A stretch of 64,000 nt of DNA from Acetobacter lovaniensis (GCF_014207635.1 NZ_JACHIE010000001.1:644834-708833), one strand, 5' to 3'. Positions 8,662 to 19,627 are shown, numbered from the stretch's first letter. Translations and numbers: made by a program. Notes: a model not told the origin generated them from the sequence alone.

Positions 8662-11079
8662 TCAGCGGGATGCTTCGGGCAGGGCATAGGCCACAATGTA
8701 ATCCCCTTCCTTCGTGCCAAAGGAGCCATGTCCGCCATCGACCGTAACAACATACTGGCGGCCATTGGCTTCATACGTCATGGGGGTGGACTGGCCACCC
8801 GCGGGCAGACGGTCCGCCCACAGGACCTTGCCGGTCGTCACATCATAGGCACGGATGTAATAATCGGCTGTGGAGGTCAGGAACGCGACCCCACCTGCGG
8901 TAATAATTGGCCCACCAAGGGAGGGAATGCCCACCTTAAAGCCAAATGGCAGGGGGGAACTATCCCGTGTTGTGCCATTCCGGTGCTGCCAGATAATGCT
9001 GTTGGTCTTCAGGTCCACCCCGGCCACATAGCCCCAGCCGGGCTGCTTGCACGGAATACCAAGGGGGGACAGGAACGGATGCAGTTCCACCCCGAACGGT
9101 GTGCCGTACTGGGGCTGCAACCCGTTCTCTCCCCCACTTGCGGCGGGGTCATGCGTGGTTGGTGGCACAACCTGATTATCTGTCGGACGCGGCACAAGGC
9201 GGGAGACAAACGGAATGGCGATGGGGTTGGCAAACGCCACCTGCCGCACGGGGTCCACGGCCAGACCGCCCCATTCAAACATGCCCAGATTACCGGGAAA
9301 AACCAGCGTGCCCTGCACGGAAGGCGGCGTAAACGGTCCTTCGTAACGCAGTTTCTTGAACATGATGCGGCACACCATCTGGTCCAGCATGGTGGCACCC
9401 CACATATCCCCATCCGTCAGCCTGTTTTTGGGGCGGAAAGTCAGTTGAGAAAACGGCTGCGTTGCCCAGACATGGTCGCCCTGCGCGGCACCCTGCGGTA
9501 CAGGCAGTTCGGGCGCTGGCACCAGCAGTTGGCCGTTACGGCGGTCGAGCACAAAAATATTGCCTGTTTTGGCCGGAGCATACAGCGCGGGAATAACCGT
9601 GCCATCTTCCTGCCTGAAGTCGATCAGGCTGGGCTGGGCCGGTACATCCATGTCCCACAGGTCGTGGTGGACCGTCTGGTAGAACCAGACCTTGTGCCCT
9701 GTCCGGGCATCCAGCGCCAGAATGCCTGATGCGTACCGCTCCTGCACATCTGTCCGTTTGCCACCCCATATGTCGGGCGTTGCCACACCGGTAGGAATAT
9801 AGATAAGTCCCAGTTTGGCATCGTAAGCCGAAACAATCCACGAATTAGGCGAATTGGGCGTGTATTCGTGACTGTCGGAGGGGAGCTGGTTCGGATCCTC
9901 ATTCCCCGGATCAAACGCCCAGACCAGCTTGCCGCTATACAGGTCATACGCCCGCGTCACACCCGAGGGTTCGTGCGTGGAGTAATTATCCGTAACCGCG
10001 CCAGAGATAATAACCAGCTTGTCCGTGACCACGGGAGGTGACGTTGGCTCATAAAACCCGAGGACGCGCATAGGCATGCCTTCGGTCAGGTCCACAACGC
10101 CCTTATTGCCGAAGGCTGGGCATACCTGACCCGTTTTTGCATCCAGCGCCACCAGCCGCCCGTCATTGACGGGCAGAAAAATACGCTCCGCACAGGAGGC
10201 TGACGTTGCCGCACCATCCAGCACCTCTGCACCGTCTGCTGCGCGGGGGGGCGTGAGCGCATAGGACACACCACGGCAGGTCAGATGCTGGAATGTCGGG
10301 TTAACCACCAGCTTGGGGTCAAACCGCCAGACCTGCCTGCCAGTCGCCGCATCCAGCGCGAACACGACCTGATGGGGTGAGCACAGGTAGAGCGTGTTGC
10401 CAACCTTGATCGGCGTTGTCTCATCCGTCACTTCCACCGGATCATCCGGTCCGCGCAGGTCGTGGGTTCTAAAGGTCCAGGCAACCTTGAGCTTATCCAC
10501 ATTGCCCGTTGTTATCTGATTGAGGGGGGAATAGCGGTCCCCCGCCTGCGTGCGCCCATAGGCGGGCCAGTCCTGCGCCGGTACAGCGGCCACCTCACCC
10601 GGAAGCTGCACACCCGCATGGATAGCCTGCGCACGGGGGAGCACACCCGTTACATCCTGCGGGTCCTGCGTAAGCGCATAGCCATAGACACCCAACCCGG
10701 CCACAATAACCGCCAGCAGGGGAACACGGTTCCAGATGGATGCTGGCTGCAACGCCCCTGCTACAAAAGGCAGCAGCAGCCACACTCCCAGCGGTAGAAT
10801 AACATCCCCTCTGGGTGCCAGTGCCCAGAAGTCAAACCCCGCTTCGGTGACGGACCAGACAAGTGTGCCCGCAGCAACGGCCGCATAAAGCCACAATGCC
10901 TCGCGCCGCTGCATCCAGAGCAGCCCTCCGGTTACCACAAGAGCCAGACCGCATACCGCGTAAAAAGCGGAACCACCCAGAACGGCCAGCCAGCCGCCTC
11001 CCCCCGCCAGAACAAAACCAAGCACAACGCAGAACAGCGCCGTGATTTTTGACAGACTATGGGAACGGCCGCCTTGCAT
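8662..11079 (-). CDS. gcd: Membrane-bound PQQ-dependent glucose dehydrogenase
   Basis: Oxidises glucose (and often other aldoses) to glucono-1,5-lactone on the periplasmic side, passing electrons to ubiquinone. About 805 aa: five N-terminal membrane helices (~1-140), then an eight-bladed PQQ propeller. Family landmarks include QDWPAYGRTQAGDRYSPL, HLTCRGVSY, the Trp-rich docking motifs, and near the C-terminus GGHGSFGTKEGDYIVAY. The segments match mGDH rather than quinate or alcohol dehydrogenases, and there is no heme-binding CxxCH. The start at 11079 is preferred over 11112 because AAGGAG lies ten bases upstream. The product of this enzyme is the substrate of the gluconolactonase at 23938-25170. 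Confidence 0.93.
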   Translation of the reverse strand: MQGGRSHSLSKITALFCVVLGFVLAGGGGWLAVLGGSAFYAVCGLALVVTGGLLWMQRREALWLYAAVAAGTLVWSVTEAGFDFWALAPRGDVILPLGVWLLLPFVAGALQPASIWNRVPLLAVIVAGLGVYGYALTQDPQDVTGVLPRAQAIHAGVQLPGEVAAVPAQDWPAYGRTQAGDRYSPLNQITTGNVDKLKVAWTFRTHDLRGPDDPVEVTDETTPIKVGNTLYLCSPHQVVFALDAATGRQVWRFDPKLVVNPTFQHLTCRGVSYALTPPRAADGAEVLDGAATSASCAERIFLPVNDGRLVALDAKTGQVCPAFGNKGVVDLTEGMPMRVLGFYEPTSPPVVTDKLVIISGAVTDNYSTHEPSGVTRAYDLYSGKLVWAFDPGNEDPNQLPSDSHEYTPNSPNSWIVSAYDAKLGLIYIPTGVATPDIWGGKRTDVQERYASGILALDARTGHKVWFYQTVHHDLWDMDVPAQPSLIDFRQEDGTVIPALYAPAKTGNIFVLDRRNGQLLVPAPELPVPQGAAQGDHVWATQPFSQLTFRPKNRLTDGDMWGATMLDQMVCRIMFKKLRYEGPFTPPSVQGTLVFPGNLGMFEWGGLAVDPVRQVAFANPIAIPFVSRLVPRPTDNQVVPPTTHDPAASGGENGLQPQYGTPFGVELHPFLSPLGIPCKQPGWGYVAGVDLKTNSIIWQHRNGTTRDSSPLPFGFKVGIPSLGGPIITAGGVAFLTSTADYYIRAYDVTTGKVLWADRLPAGGQSTPMTYEANGRQYVVTVDGGHGSFGTKEGDYIVAYALPEASR

Positions 11080-11216
11080 GACCGGCATTCTCCTTGCGTT
11101 GCAGAACACCATTTTACTGGAGTGAAACGGTTATTCAGAGTTGATCAATGTTATTTACGAAGAAATCTATCATATTATAATCGAAAAATGAATAAATTTT
11201 CATTTCAGGATAAGTC

Positions 11217-11250
11217 ACAAAAAAAACGCGACCCCCATTCGAGGGTCGCG
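11217..11250 (-). terminator. Intrinsic terminator of glnA
   Basis: Eight-base-pair GC-rich stem (CGCGACCC / GGGTCGCG, 11227-11234 and 11243-11250), followed on the minus strand by a run of about ten U. It lies 40 bases after the glnA stop. Confidence 0.9.
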
Positions 11251-11290
11251 CCTTTTAGTCATCCATTCCTCAGCCCCGAGGGGCCAGAGA

Positions 11291-12736
11291 TTAGACGGAG
11301 TAGTACATTTCGAACTCAATCGGGTGCGGTGTGTGCTCGAAACGGTACACATCATTCCATTTCAGGGTGATGTAGCTTTCAATCTGGTCTTTGGTGAACA
11401 CGCCACCAGCCAGCAGGAACTCGTGGTCAGCGGCCAGAGCTTCCAGCGCTTCACGCAGGGAGCCAGCAACTGTCGGGATCTGCTTCAGTTCTTCGGGCGG
11501 CAGGTCGTACAGGTCCTTGTCCATGGCATCGCCAGGGTGGATCTTGTTCTTGATACCATCCAGACCCGCCATCAGCATTGCGGAGAATGCCAGATAAGGG
11601 TTGGCCGTGGGGTCGGGGAAGCGCACTTCAACGCGCTTGGCCTTCGGGCTGGTTGCGTACGGAATACGGCAAGAAGCAGAGCGGTTGCGGGCAGAATATG
11701 CCAGCAGTACGGGTGCTTCAAAGCCCGGAATCAGACGCTTGTAGGAGTTGGTGGACGGATTGGTGAAGGCGTTCAGCGCCTTGGCATGCTTGATGATACC
11801 GCCGATGTAGTACAGCGCCGTATCGGACAGGTCCGCATAGCCATTACCAGCAAAGGTGGACTTGCCGTCTTTCCAGATGGACTGGTGGACATGCATGCCC
11901 GAGCCGTTATCGCCAAAGATCGGCTTCGGCATGAACGTGGCGGTCTTGCCATAGGAGTGCGCCACGTTGTGCACACAGTATTTGTAAATCTGCATGAAGT
12001 CGGCGGAGCGGACCAGCGTTTCAAACTTGGTGCCAAGTTCGTGCTGGGACTGCGCAACCTCATGGTGGTGCTTTTCAATGGCCAGACCCATTTCGCCCAT
12101 GGTTGCCAGCATTTCAGCGCGCAGGTCGCTTTCGCTGTCAACGGGAGCAACGGGGAAGTAACCACCCTTTACACCGGGGCGATGGCCCATGTTGCCTTCT
12201 GGGTAGTCCTTGAGGGACGCATCAGGCCCTTCGATGCTGTCAAGCTGGTAGGTGCCGTAGTTGGGGCCCGTGCCGAACTGGACGTTATCGAAAATGAAGA
12301 ACTCGGCTTCGGGGCCAAAGAAGGCCGTGTCACCCAGACCGGAGGACTTCAGGTACTGCTCGGCCAGCTTGGCGGTGGAGCGCGGGTCGCGGTTATAGGG
12401 CTGCCCGGTGGACGGCTCGATAATATCGCAGAACAGAATAAGCTGCGGACGGGCGGAAAAGGGGTCCATAACAGCCGATGTGGGATCGGGCAGCAGAACC
12501 ATGTCGCTTTCGTTAATGGCTTTCCAGCCTGCAATGGAAGACCCGTCGAACATAAAGCCGTCGGTAAAGCTGTCTTCCTCAATGGTGCTGACGTGCTGGC
12601 ACGTGTGCTGCCATTTGCCGTGCGTGTCCGTAAACCGCAGGTCAACCAGTTCGACCGAATGTTCCTGAATCAGGTCAAAAACCTTGGCAATTGCAGCAGC
12701 CTTGCTGTCGCCCGCCGAAGCTGTTTTCTTCACCAT
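11291..12736 (-). CDS. glnA: Glutamine synthetase type I
   Basis: ATP-dependent condensation of ammonia and glutamate to glutamine; cytoplasmic dodecamer. 481 aa, slightly longer than the usual ~470 because of an N-terminal [15 protein letters not shown] extension. Landmarks: [19 protein letters not shown], the ATP-site [12 protein letters not shown], and the adenylylation tyrosine Tyr410 in LYDLPPEE, so GlnE-type adenylylation control is likely. glnB lies 103 bases upstream on the same strand, the classic glnBA unit of alphaproteobacteria, and a strong terminator closes the unit. Confidence 0.98.
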   Translation of the reverse strand: MVKKTASAGDSKAAAIAKVFDLIQEHSVELVDLRFTDTHGKWQHTCQHVSTIEEDSFTDGFMFDGSSIAGWKAINESDMVLLPDPTSAVMDPFSARPQLILFCDIIEPSTGQPYNRDPRSTAKLAEQYLKSSGLGDTAFFGPEAEFFIFDNVQFGTGPNYGTYQLDSIEGPDASLKDYPEGNMGHRPGVKGGYFPVAPVDSESDLRAEMLATMGEMGLAIEKHHHEVAQSQHELGTKFETLVRSADFMQIYKYCVHNVAHSYGKTATFMPKPIFGDNGSGMHVHQSIWKDGKSTFAGNGYADLSDTALYYIGGIIKHAKALNAFTNPSTNSYKRLIPGFEAPVLLAYSARNRSASCRIPYATSPKAKRVEVRFPDPTANPYLAFSAMLMAGLDGIKNKIHPGDAMDKDLYDLPPEELKQIPTVAGSLREALEALAADHEFLLAGGVFTKDQIESYITLKWNDVYRFEHTPHPIEFEMYYSV

Positions 12737-12839
12737 GCTCTCTTCACCTAAAAAGCCTGTTTATGTTCCGCACCCTGCGGAAACATGCCGTGGAATTGTG
12801 GAGCCCGCCTTGCCCGAGCCTGCTGACATACAGCAGGGA

Positions 12840-13187
<348 letters not shown>

Positions 13188-13419
13188 TCAACACACCGTT
13201 GCTGGACCCGCGTGGGGGCCTGTACTCTCTTGTTCTTTTGCCTGACCCGTTACAAACCTCAGGCACCAGACCCGAACACACTTGCACGGCTTGACCCGTC
13301 GGGCAATCGGGTAGATGCGGATTTGTATCGGTAAAGCATTAAACAGAAATTTCATCCCGACCGTTTTCGCTCCGCCTCCTTCTTTCTTCTTTTCCGCCTG
13401 CCGGGCAAGGGAATTTGTA

Positions 13420-14580
13420 ATGACAAAAGTTTTTAACAGGCAGTTTGCCGATCTTCCTGTTACAATTTTTACGGTCATGTCCGCGCTGGCCCGCCAGCAT
13501 GACGCCATTAACCTCGGGCAGGGTTTTCCTGACCAGGAAGGCCCGCAGGACATGATTCGCCTTGCAGCCGATGCCCTGCTTGACGGACAGAACCAGTATG
13601 CACCCCTGACAGGACTGCCCGAACTGCGCGCAGCCGTGGCGCAGGCCAACCTGCGCTTTCAGGGCATTGCGGTCGATGCCGATTCGGAAGTCGTGGTCAC
13701 ATCCGGCGCAACGGAAGCACTGGCGGCATCCCTTATGGCCCTGATCGAGCCGGGGGATGAGGTAGTGCTGATGGAACCATTATACGACACCTACCTGCCC
13801 GTGATCCGCCAGTTGGGCGGCGTGCCGCGCATTGTGCGGCTACAGGCACCAGACTGGGCTTTGCCCCGGCAGGCGCTGGCCGATGCTTTTTCCGCCCGCA
13901 CCAAGGCAATTATCCTCAACTCCCCCATGAACCCGACCGGCAAGGTGTTCACGGCAGACGAACTGGCCTTTATTGCCACGCTGGTACAGCAGCACGATAC
14001 GTTCGCCATCTGCGATGAGGTTTACGAACATCTGGTGTTCAACACCCCGCACATCTCGCTCATGTCCCTGCCCGGCATGCGTGAGCGCTGCGTGCGTATT
14101 GGAAGTGCAGGCAAGAGTTTTTCCCTGACCGGCTGGAAGGTAGGTTACATCACGGCACCCGCCCCACTGGCTACCGTTATTGCCAAGGCACACCAGAACC
14201 TTGTGTTTGCCACCCCGCCCAACCTGCAACGCGCCGTGGCATTCGGGCTGAACAAGGACACAGCCTATTTTACCACCCTTGCGCAGGACATGGCCACGCA
14301 GGGCACAATCCTTGCTTCCGGCCTGCAACGTCTGGGTTTTGGTGTGCTGCCTTATCAGGGGAGCTACTTTATCATGGCCGACATTACCCCGCTGGCCAAC
14401 GGGCAGGACGATGTGGCCTTTAGCCGCATGCTTACGGAGCAGGCGCGTGTCACCACCATTCCCGCTTCCGCATTTTACGCAGCCGAACCGCCCCGCAACC
14501 TGATCCGCTTTGCCTTTTGCAAACGTCCCGAAGTGCTTATAGAGGCGCTGAACCGCATGGAGGCGTGGAAAAACCGGTAA
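13420..14580 (+). CDS. PLP-dependent aminotransferase, class I/II
   Basis: 386 aa, fold type I. The start at 13420 follows AAGGGAA; an in-frame reading from 13315 is rejected because it adds a hydrophobic non-family tail. PLP Lys232 lies in SAGKSFSLTGWK, with NSPMNPTGKVF and DEVYEHLVF as cofactor-site segments. The NLGQGFPD opening resembles the methionine/kynurenine aminotransferase group (YbdL, KAT), so methionine or aromatic amino acids with an oxo-acid partner are likely substrates, but specificity cannot be read by eye. It is divergent from glnB. Confidence 0.88.
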   Translation: MTKVFNRQFADLPVTIFTVMSALARQHDAINLGQGFPDQEGPQDMIRLAADALLDGQNQYAPLTGLPELRAAVAQANLRFQGIAVDADSEVVVTSGATEALAASLMALIEPGDEVVLMEPLYDTYLPVIRQLGGVPRIVRLQAPDWALPRQALADAFSARTKAIILNSPMNPTGKVFTADELAFIATLVQQHDTFAICDEVYEHLVFNTPHISLMSLPGMRERCVRIGSAGKSFSLTGWKVGYITAPAPLATVIAKAHQNLVFATPPNLQRAVAFGLNKDTAYFTTLAQDMATQGTILASGLQRLGFGVLPYQGSYFIMADITPLANGQDDVAFSRMLTEQARVTTIPASAFYAAEPPRNLIRFAFCKRPEVLIEALNRMEAWKNR

Positions 14581-14592
14581 AACGGTTTTTTC
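14568..14592 (+). terminator. Probable intrinsic terminator after the aminotransferase
   Basis: AAAAACCG and CGGTTTTT arms around a six-base loop, overlapping the stop codon and running into a T-tract. The stem has only three GC pairs, so strength is uncertain. Confidence 0.5.
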
Positions 14593-14658
14593 CACCAATT
14601 CCGCAATTATCCAATTGACGGACCACACTCTTTTCTCTAAACGTCCGCTTGCTGTGCG

Positions 14659-14734
14659 GCGGACGTAGCTCAGCTGGTAGAGCGCCGGTTTGTGGTACCG
14701 GTGGTCGCGGGTTCAAGTCCCGTCGTTCGCCCCA
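14659..14734 (+). tRNA. tRNA-His (anticodon GTG)
   Basis: 76-base cloverleaf. The acceptor stem GCGGACG (14659-14665) pairs with CGTTCGC (14724-14730) with one G-T wobble; the anticodon loop TTGTGGT is closed by CCGGT/ACCGG; the T loop is GTTCAAG. Discriminator C and an encoded CCA close the 3' end. The G at 14658 supplies the G-1 that pairs with C73, the identity mark of tRNA-His. Confidence 0.97.
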
Positions 14735-14966
14735 GCATATTCCCTTTTAAAATCAGGTTTTCCAAACCCACCAGTCCCTAGATTGCCATAGCGGCAGCAC
14801 AGCCGTGGCATGTGGGGCAATACTGCTGCAAGCTCGCAGCAAGTATAAACACGCGGGCTCCACCAGCCCCCTCCTCCACAAAAAAATGCAGGCTACCGGC
14901 TGGTTCAGGCCAGAATCCCGGTTTGGTGTATTTTCCAACACCGTGGCAATGGCATAAAACCACAGA

Positions 14967-15410
14967 ATGCAAAGCACGTTGCCCCCCATAAGCCTGCTCG
15001 CCCTGATCATGCTTCCGGCCTGCACTGCCCCCGTGGCTCCACCCAACACGCCACCGGCTGAGGCCGCATTGTACCGGGCCAAACAGACTTGTCTGGACAC
15101 CTACCAGACCCGTCCCGGACAGGTTGCCAAGGATAACATGAGCAAGCTGATGACCTGTCTGGCCAGAGCCACCCAGAAATACGGGCAGCAGGCTTACGGC
15201 CCCTATGCTCCCATTTACATGGATGGTGCCTCAAAAGGGGTTGAGGCCGCCCGGCACCTGCGTGATGGCATTTACACCCCCGATCAGTTCGGGAGTGAGA
15301 TCGGGCTTATTCAGGAGCAGGAAAACTCGGCCATTGCGCAACAGAAGGCACAGATGTCCACTCCCATGGACCCTATTTTGCAGCCGGTTCCAGCCGCACC
15401 TGGCCGTTAA
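14967..15410 (+). CDS. Small predicted lipoprotein, unknown function
   Basis: 147 aa. A short hydrophobic signal ends in a lipobox LPAC (16-19), predicting lipidation at Cys19 and envelope anchoring. The mature part is Pro-rich at first (~20-32), then mainly helical with two further cysteines (C42 and C64), which could form a disulfide. No recognised domain. It lies alone between tRNA-His and icd. Reading frame, lipobox and plus-strand location support it as real, but the role is unknown. Confidence 0.72.
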   Translation: MQSTLPPISLLALIMLPACTAPVAPPNTPPAEAALYRAKQTCLDTYQTRPGQVAKDNMSKLMTCLARATQKYGQQAYGPYAPIYMDGASKGVEAARHLRDGIYTPDQFGSEIGLIQEQENSAIAQQKAQMSTPMDPILQPVPAAPGR

Positions 15411-15680
15411 GTCACGCCCGACCACAGAGCCTGAATCTTCCGCACCCCACCACCTGCGGACCTGACCAGATTGTGATGAACAGGGCCAATCCGGCACAAA
15501 AACGGCCTGCTTCCGCCAGATATACGCTTGAAACCCGGCTCTCCTGTCCCGAATGTGAAGTGCGAGACAGTTTACGGCTGTGGCAAGGTGCTCAATCCAT
15601 ACAGTGTATGACAGTCATACAGATTGCGCAGCATTTGTGAGAACGAACAAGAAAACCATGTCGGAAATGGATTGGTAATC

Positions 15681-16901
15681 ATGGCTAAAATCAAGGTCAA
15701 AAACCCGGTTGTAGAAATGGACGGGGATGAAATGACCCGCATTATCTGGCACTTCATCCGCGAGCGGCTGATCCTGCCTTATCTGGATATTGACCTCAAA
15801 TACTACGATCTGGGCATTGAACACCGCGACGCCACGAATGATCAGGTCACCATTGACGCCGCCGAAGCCACAAAGCGCTACGGCGTTGCGGTCAAGTGCG
15901 CCACCATCACACCGGACGAAGCCCGGGTGAAGGAATTTGGCCTGAAAAAAATGTATCGCTCCCCCAATGGCACCATCCGGAACATTCTGGACGGCACCAT
16001 TTTCCGCGAGCCCATCATCTGCTCCAACGTGCCCCGTCTGGTGCCTCACTGGACAAAGCCGATCGTGATTGGCCGCCATGCCTACGGAGACATCTACCGC
16101 GCTGTGGAAACAAAAATTCCCGGCCCCGGCAAGGTCACGCTGAACTATGTGCCAGATAACGGGGGGGAGCCCATTACGCTGGATGTGCATGACTTCAAGG
16201 GCCCCGGTGTAACGCTGGGCATGCACAACACCCGCGCATCCATTGAAGGGTTTGCCCGGGCCTCCCTCTCCTACGGGCGCGACCGCGGGCTGCCGGTTTA
16301 CCTGTCCACCAAGAACACCATTCTCAAAGCCTATGACGGCATGTTCAAGGACGTGTTTGCCGAGGTGTATGAAAACGAGTTCAAGGCTGAATTTGAAAAA
16401 CTGGGCCTGACCTACGAACACCGCCTGATTGATGACATGGTGGCCTGCGCCCTCAAATGGCCCGGCGGCTATGTGTGGGCCTGCAAGAACTACGATGGCG
16501 ATGTGGAAAGCGACATTGTAGCACAAGGCTTTGGCAGCTTGGGCCTGATGACATCCGTCCTGCTCAGCCCCTCTGGCGATGTGGTGGAAGCCGAAGCCGC
16601 CCACGGCACGGTGACCCGCCATTACCGCGAACACCAGAAGGGCAACCCCACCAGCACCAACCCCATCGCTTCCATTTTTGCATGGACTCGCGGGCTGGCC
16701 TATCGCGGCCGGTTTGATAACACTCCGGACGTGGTGCACTTTGCCAACACACTGGAAAAAGTGTGCATTGATACGGTGGAAGCCGGGCAGATGACCAAGG
16801 ACCTTGCTCAGCTTGTTGGCAAAAACGCCCAGTGGCTCAACACTCAGGACTTCCTGGATGTGCTGGACGCACGGCTGAAAAAAGAACTGGCCAAGGCCTG
16901 A
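15681..16901 (+). CDS. icd: Isocitrate dehydrogenase, NADP-dependent
   Basis: Oxidative decarboxylation of isocitrate to 2-oxoglutarate in the TCA cycle. 406 aa, the homodimeric eukaryote-like subfamily common in alphaproteobacteria ([20 protein letters not shown] opening). Substrate and metal residues sit in [10 protein letters not shown] and in the DDMVA segment; the NADP-binding loop is [14 protein letters not shown]. The start at 15681 gives the family N-terminus; an upstream in-frame ATG at 15624 adds a non-conserved tail. A strong terminator follows. It supplies the 2-oxoglutarate sensed by GlnB. Confidence 0.97.
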   Translation: MAKIKVKNPVVEMDGDEMTRIIWHFIRERLILPYLDIDLKYYDLGIEHRDATNDQVTIDAAEATKRYGVAVKCATITPDEARVKEFGLKKMYRSPNGTIRNILDGTIFREPIICSNVPRLVPHWTKPIVIGRHAYGDIYRAVETKIPGPGKVTLNYVPDNGGEPITLDVHDFKGPGVTLGMHNTRASIEGFARASLSYGRDRGLPVYLSTKNTILKAYDGMFKDVFAEVYENEFKAEFEKLGLTYEHRLIDDMVACALKWPGGYVWACKNYDGDVESDIVAQGFGSLGLMTSVLLSPSGDVVEAEAAHGTVTRHYREHQKGNPTSTNPIASIFAWTRGLAYRGRFDNTPDVVHFANTLEKVCIDTVEAGQMTKDLAQLVGKNAQWLNTQDFLDVLDARLKKELAKA

Positions 16902-16911
16902 ACCCGGACTG

Positions 16912-16940
16912 GCAGGCCCGCACATGCGGGCCTGCTTTTT
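16912..16940 (+). terminator. Intrinsic terminator of icd
   Basis: Perfect 11-bp stem (GCAGGCCCGCA / TGCGGGCCTGC) with a two-base loop, followed by TTTTT, 10 bases after the icd stop. Confidence 0.93.
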
Positions 16941-17075
16941 ATACCCCCACCAGTACGCACCGCAGAGCCTGCCAAATATGCTCCGAACCATGCCTTTTGC
17001 CATTGCGTCCAAACCGACGCTGACGCAAAACAGGGCTTTGAATCTTAGCATAACCTTAAGAGCAGGACCCTGCGC

Positions 17076-18095
17076 ATGTCAGTCATCCCCGCAGAAACAG
17101 ACGTAGCCATTATAGGGGCAGGCCCGGCCGGGCTGTTTGCCGCTTTCCAATGCGCCATGCTGCGCCTGCGCTGTGTGCTCATTGATGTTCTGCCCGAAGT
17201 GGGCGGCCAGTGCGCGGCCCTTTACCCCGAAAAACCGATTTACGACATTCCCGCCTGCCCCGCCGTGGAAGGGGCCGAACTGATTGCCAATCTGGAACGC
17301 CAGATTGCCCCGTTTGATATTCCCCGCCTGCTCAGGCACCGGGTCGAGGGGCTGAGCGGCCAGCGCGGGGACTTCTCGCTCACCACGGACAAGGGCGCTC
17401 ATCTGCACGCCAAGGCCGTGATTATTGCCGCCGGTGCTGGCGCTTTTGGCCCCAACCGCCCCCCGCTGGATGGCCTTGGCGCATATGAGGAAAGTGGCGC
17501 GGTGCAATACTATGTGCGCCGCAAGGCAGACTTCCAGAACAAGCGCATCGTGATTGCTGGCGGCGGGGATTCCGCGCTGGACTGGGCGCTCTCCCTCAAG
17601 GACACGGCTGCAAAACTTTATCTGGTACACCGGCGCGACCGCTTCCGTGGCGCACCGGAAAGCCTGCGCCAGCTTGATGAAGCCGTAGCCGCCGGGCAGA
17701 TTGAAAAAGTGGTGCCCTACCAGCTCCACGGCCTGCAAGGCGCCAATGGTGCGCTGACCGGCGTGGATGTGATTGACATGGACGGCGCCACCCGCACGCT
17801 GGAAGCCGATGTGCTGCTGCCCTTCTTTGGTCTGGCAACCGACCTTGGCCCTGTTGCCCGCTGGGGAATGGATACCCAGCGTTCCACCATTCCCGTTACC
17901 CCCTCCAGTTGCGAAACAAGCCTTGCTGGCATTTTTGCCATTGGGGATGTGGCAACCTACCCCGGCAAGCTCAAGCTGATCCTGCAGGGCTTTAGCGAGG
18001 CCGCCATGGCTGCCCACGCCATTCACCCCATTATTTACCCCGAGCAGGCCCTGCACTTTGAATATTCGACCAGCAAGGGCGTTCCCGCCGCGTAA
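17076..18095 (+). CDS. Ferredoxin/flavodoxin-NADP+ reductase, thioredoxin-reductase-like type
   Basis: 339 aa FAD/NADPH flavoprotein. The FAD Rossmann motif is GAGPAG (14-19), the NADP motif GGGDSA (162-167), and the C-terminal FAD motif is FAIGDVA. The redox CxxC of thioredoxin reductase is absent, which with LRLRCVLIDVLPEVGGQC places it in the TrxR-like FNR family (Bacillus YumC type). It moves electrons between NADPH and ferredoxin or flavodoxin in the cytoplasm. It is followed on the same strand by dadA after 141 bases. Confidence 0.88.
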   Translation: MSVIPAETDVAIIGAGPAGLFAAFQCAMLRLRCVLIDVLPEVGGQCAALYPEKPIYDIPACPAVEGAELIANLERQIAPFDIPRLLRHRVEGLSGQRGDFSLTTDKGAHLHAKAVIIAAGAGAFGPNRPPLDGLGAYEESGAVQYYVRRKADFQNKRIVIAGGGDSALDWALSLKDTAAKLYLVHRRDRFRGAPESLRQLDEAVAAGQIEKVVPYQLHGLQGANGALTGVDVIDMDGATRTLEADVLLPFFGLATDLGPVARWGMDTQRSTIPVTPSSCETSLAGIFAIGDVATYPGKLKLILQGFSEAAMAAHAIHPIIYPEQALHFEYSTSKGVPAA

Positions 18096-18236
18096 TCTGC
18101 GCCGTTCGACCTGCCGGGCCGCCTGCCATAATGCCACCGCCTTTGCCGGGTACGGGGGTAAAGGCAGGGTGTCCCGCAGGCCCCGTTTCCATACTGGCGG
18201 GAGAGTTCTCTCCCATCCTCTTATAAGGATGCAGCC

Positions 18237-19493
18237 GTGAAAATCATTATCCTTGGCGCAGGCGTGGTTGGTGTGACCTCCGCTTGGTACCTGAACGCTC
18301 TGGGGCATGACGTCACCGTTATAGACCGCCAGCCTGCCCCAGCCCTGGAAACATCCTTTGCCAATGCGGGTCAGGTTTCGCCCGGTTATTCCTCCCCCTG
18401 GGCCGCACCCGGCCTGCCCTGGCAGGCCATGACATGGATGCTGCACCCCCGCCATAGCCCGCTGGTCATTCGCAAACGGCTGGACATGGCCATGCTGCGC
18501 TGGTTGCGGCAACTGCTTAAGAACTGCAACGCGCAGTCTTACGCACTCAACAAGGCCCGCATGCTCCGCGTGGCCGAATACAGCCGCGATTGCCTCGACG
18601 CCCTGCGCGAGGAAACCGGCATGACCTTTGATGACCGGCAGCAAGGGCTGATCCAGCTTTTCCGGACTGACCAGCAGATCAGCAAAAGCCAGCGCGACAT
18701 GCGCCTGCTGGCCGAAAGCGGAATACCCCACCAGTTACTTGGCGTGGACGATATTCTGGACCACGAGCCGGGGTTACGCCATGCGGCCCATCTGCTCAAA
18801 GGCGGACTGTTCCTCCCCAATGACCAGTCGGGAGATGCACATATCTTTACCCAAAGGCTTGCCCGCATGGCCGAAGCCAAGGGGGTGCGCTTTCTTTACA
18901 ACACCATCATCAAGGGGCTGGACGCCACGGCAGGCACGGTTGTTTCCGTCAGGACCAGTGCAGGGCACCTGAGCGCAGATGCCTATGTGATGGCTCTGGG
19001 CAGCTACAGCGCCCGCCTGCTACGCCCACTTGGGCTACACCTGCCGATATACCCCGTTAAAGGTTATTCGCTGACCCTCCCCCTGACGGATGAGAGCCAT
19101 GCCCCGGTTTCTACGGTGAATGATGCGTTCTACAAAGTATCCATCACGCGTCTGGGCAACCGGATACGGGTGGGCGGCACGGCGGAACTGACCGGATATA
19201 ACCTCAAGCTCAGCCCCGACCGGCGGGAAACACTGGAACTCTCTTTTTCCGAACTGTATGGCGGGGGCGACCTGAGTGCCGCCACATACTGGACCGGCCT
19301 GCGCCCCTGCACGCCCGATGGCACGCCCATTATTGGCCCGGCCACGCCTTTTGGTAATCTATGGCTCAACACTGGCCACGGCACATTAGGCTGGACCATG
19401 GCCTGCGGCTCCGGTCGCCTGATTGCAGACATGATTGATGGCCGCAAAACCGATATTCCCGCACTGGATCTGGCCTTAACCCGCTACGGTTAA
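18237..19493 (+). CDS. dadA: D-amino acid dehydrogenase, small subunit type
   Basis: 418 aa FAD enzyme of the DAO/DadA family that deaminates D-amino acids (D-alanine and others) at the membrane face and feeds electrons to the respiratory chain. Dinucleotide motif GAGVVGV (7-13), followed by the DadA-typical FANAGQVSPGYSSPWAAPG and, near the C-terminus, GLRPCTPDGTPIIGP and NTGHGTLGWTMACGSG. A good SD (ATAAGGA) precedes the ATG. No alr/dadX racemase gene is adjacent. A strong bidirectional terminator ends the unit. Confidence 0.94.
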   Translation: MKIIILGAGVVGVTSAWYLNALGHDVTVIDRQPAPALETSFANAGQVSPGYSSPWAAPGLPWQAMTWMLHPRHSPLVIRKRLDMAMLRWLRQLLKNCNAQSYALNKARMLRVAEYSRDCLDALREETGMTFDDRQQGLIQLFRTDQQISKSQRDMRLLAESGIPHQLLGVDDILDHEPGLRHAAHLLKGGLFLPNDQSGDAHIFTQRLARMAEAKGVRFLYNTIIKGLDATAGTVVSVRTSAGHLSADAYVMALGSYSARLLRPLGLHLPIYPVKGYSLTLPLTDESHAPVSTVNDAFYKVSITRLGNRIRVGGTAELTGYNLKLSPDRRETLELSFSELYGGGDLSAATYWTGLRPCTPDGTPIIGPATPFGNLWLNTGHGTLGWTMACGSGRLIADMIDGRKTDIPALDLALTRYG

Positions 19494-19521
19494 GCGGTGG
19501 CTACAAACCAGCAGGCACAAT

Positions 19522-19560
19522 AAAAGGGCCGGAGAATTTCTTCTCCGGCCCTTTTATTTT
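19522..19560. terminator. Bidirectional intrinsic terminator
   Basis: 15-bp stem AAAAGGGCCGGAGAA / TTCTCCGGCCCTTTT with a four-base loop and T-runs on both strands. It terminates dadA and could also serve the small gene reading from the right. Confidence 0.95.
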
Positions 19561-19627
19561 AAGGCTCTTATGCCTCCACATCACCGGCGGGCTGGCTTAC
19601 GCCACCCCACCGCTAGATATGGTTGAC

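Noticed and set aside
8434..9729. 431-residue antisense frame across gcd and the Cys-rich gene
   Set aside because: It crosses a true gene junction and shows no family pattern.
11324..12751. 475-residue open frame antisense to the whole of glnA
   Set aside because: glnA has unmistakable motifs on the minus strand; long antisense frames are expected in high-GC genes with strong codon bias, and this one has no recognised domain.
17079..18731. 550-residue antisense frame opposite the reductase and dadA
   Set aside because: It spans two real plus-strand genes with clear motifs and a gene boundary between them; a codon-bias artefact.
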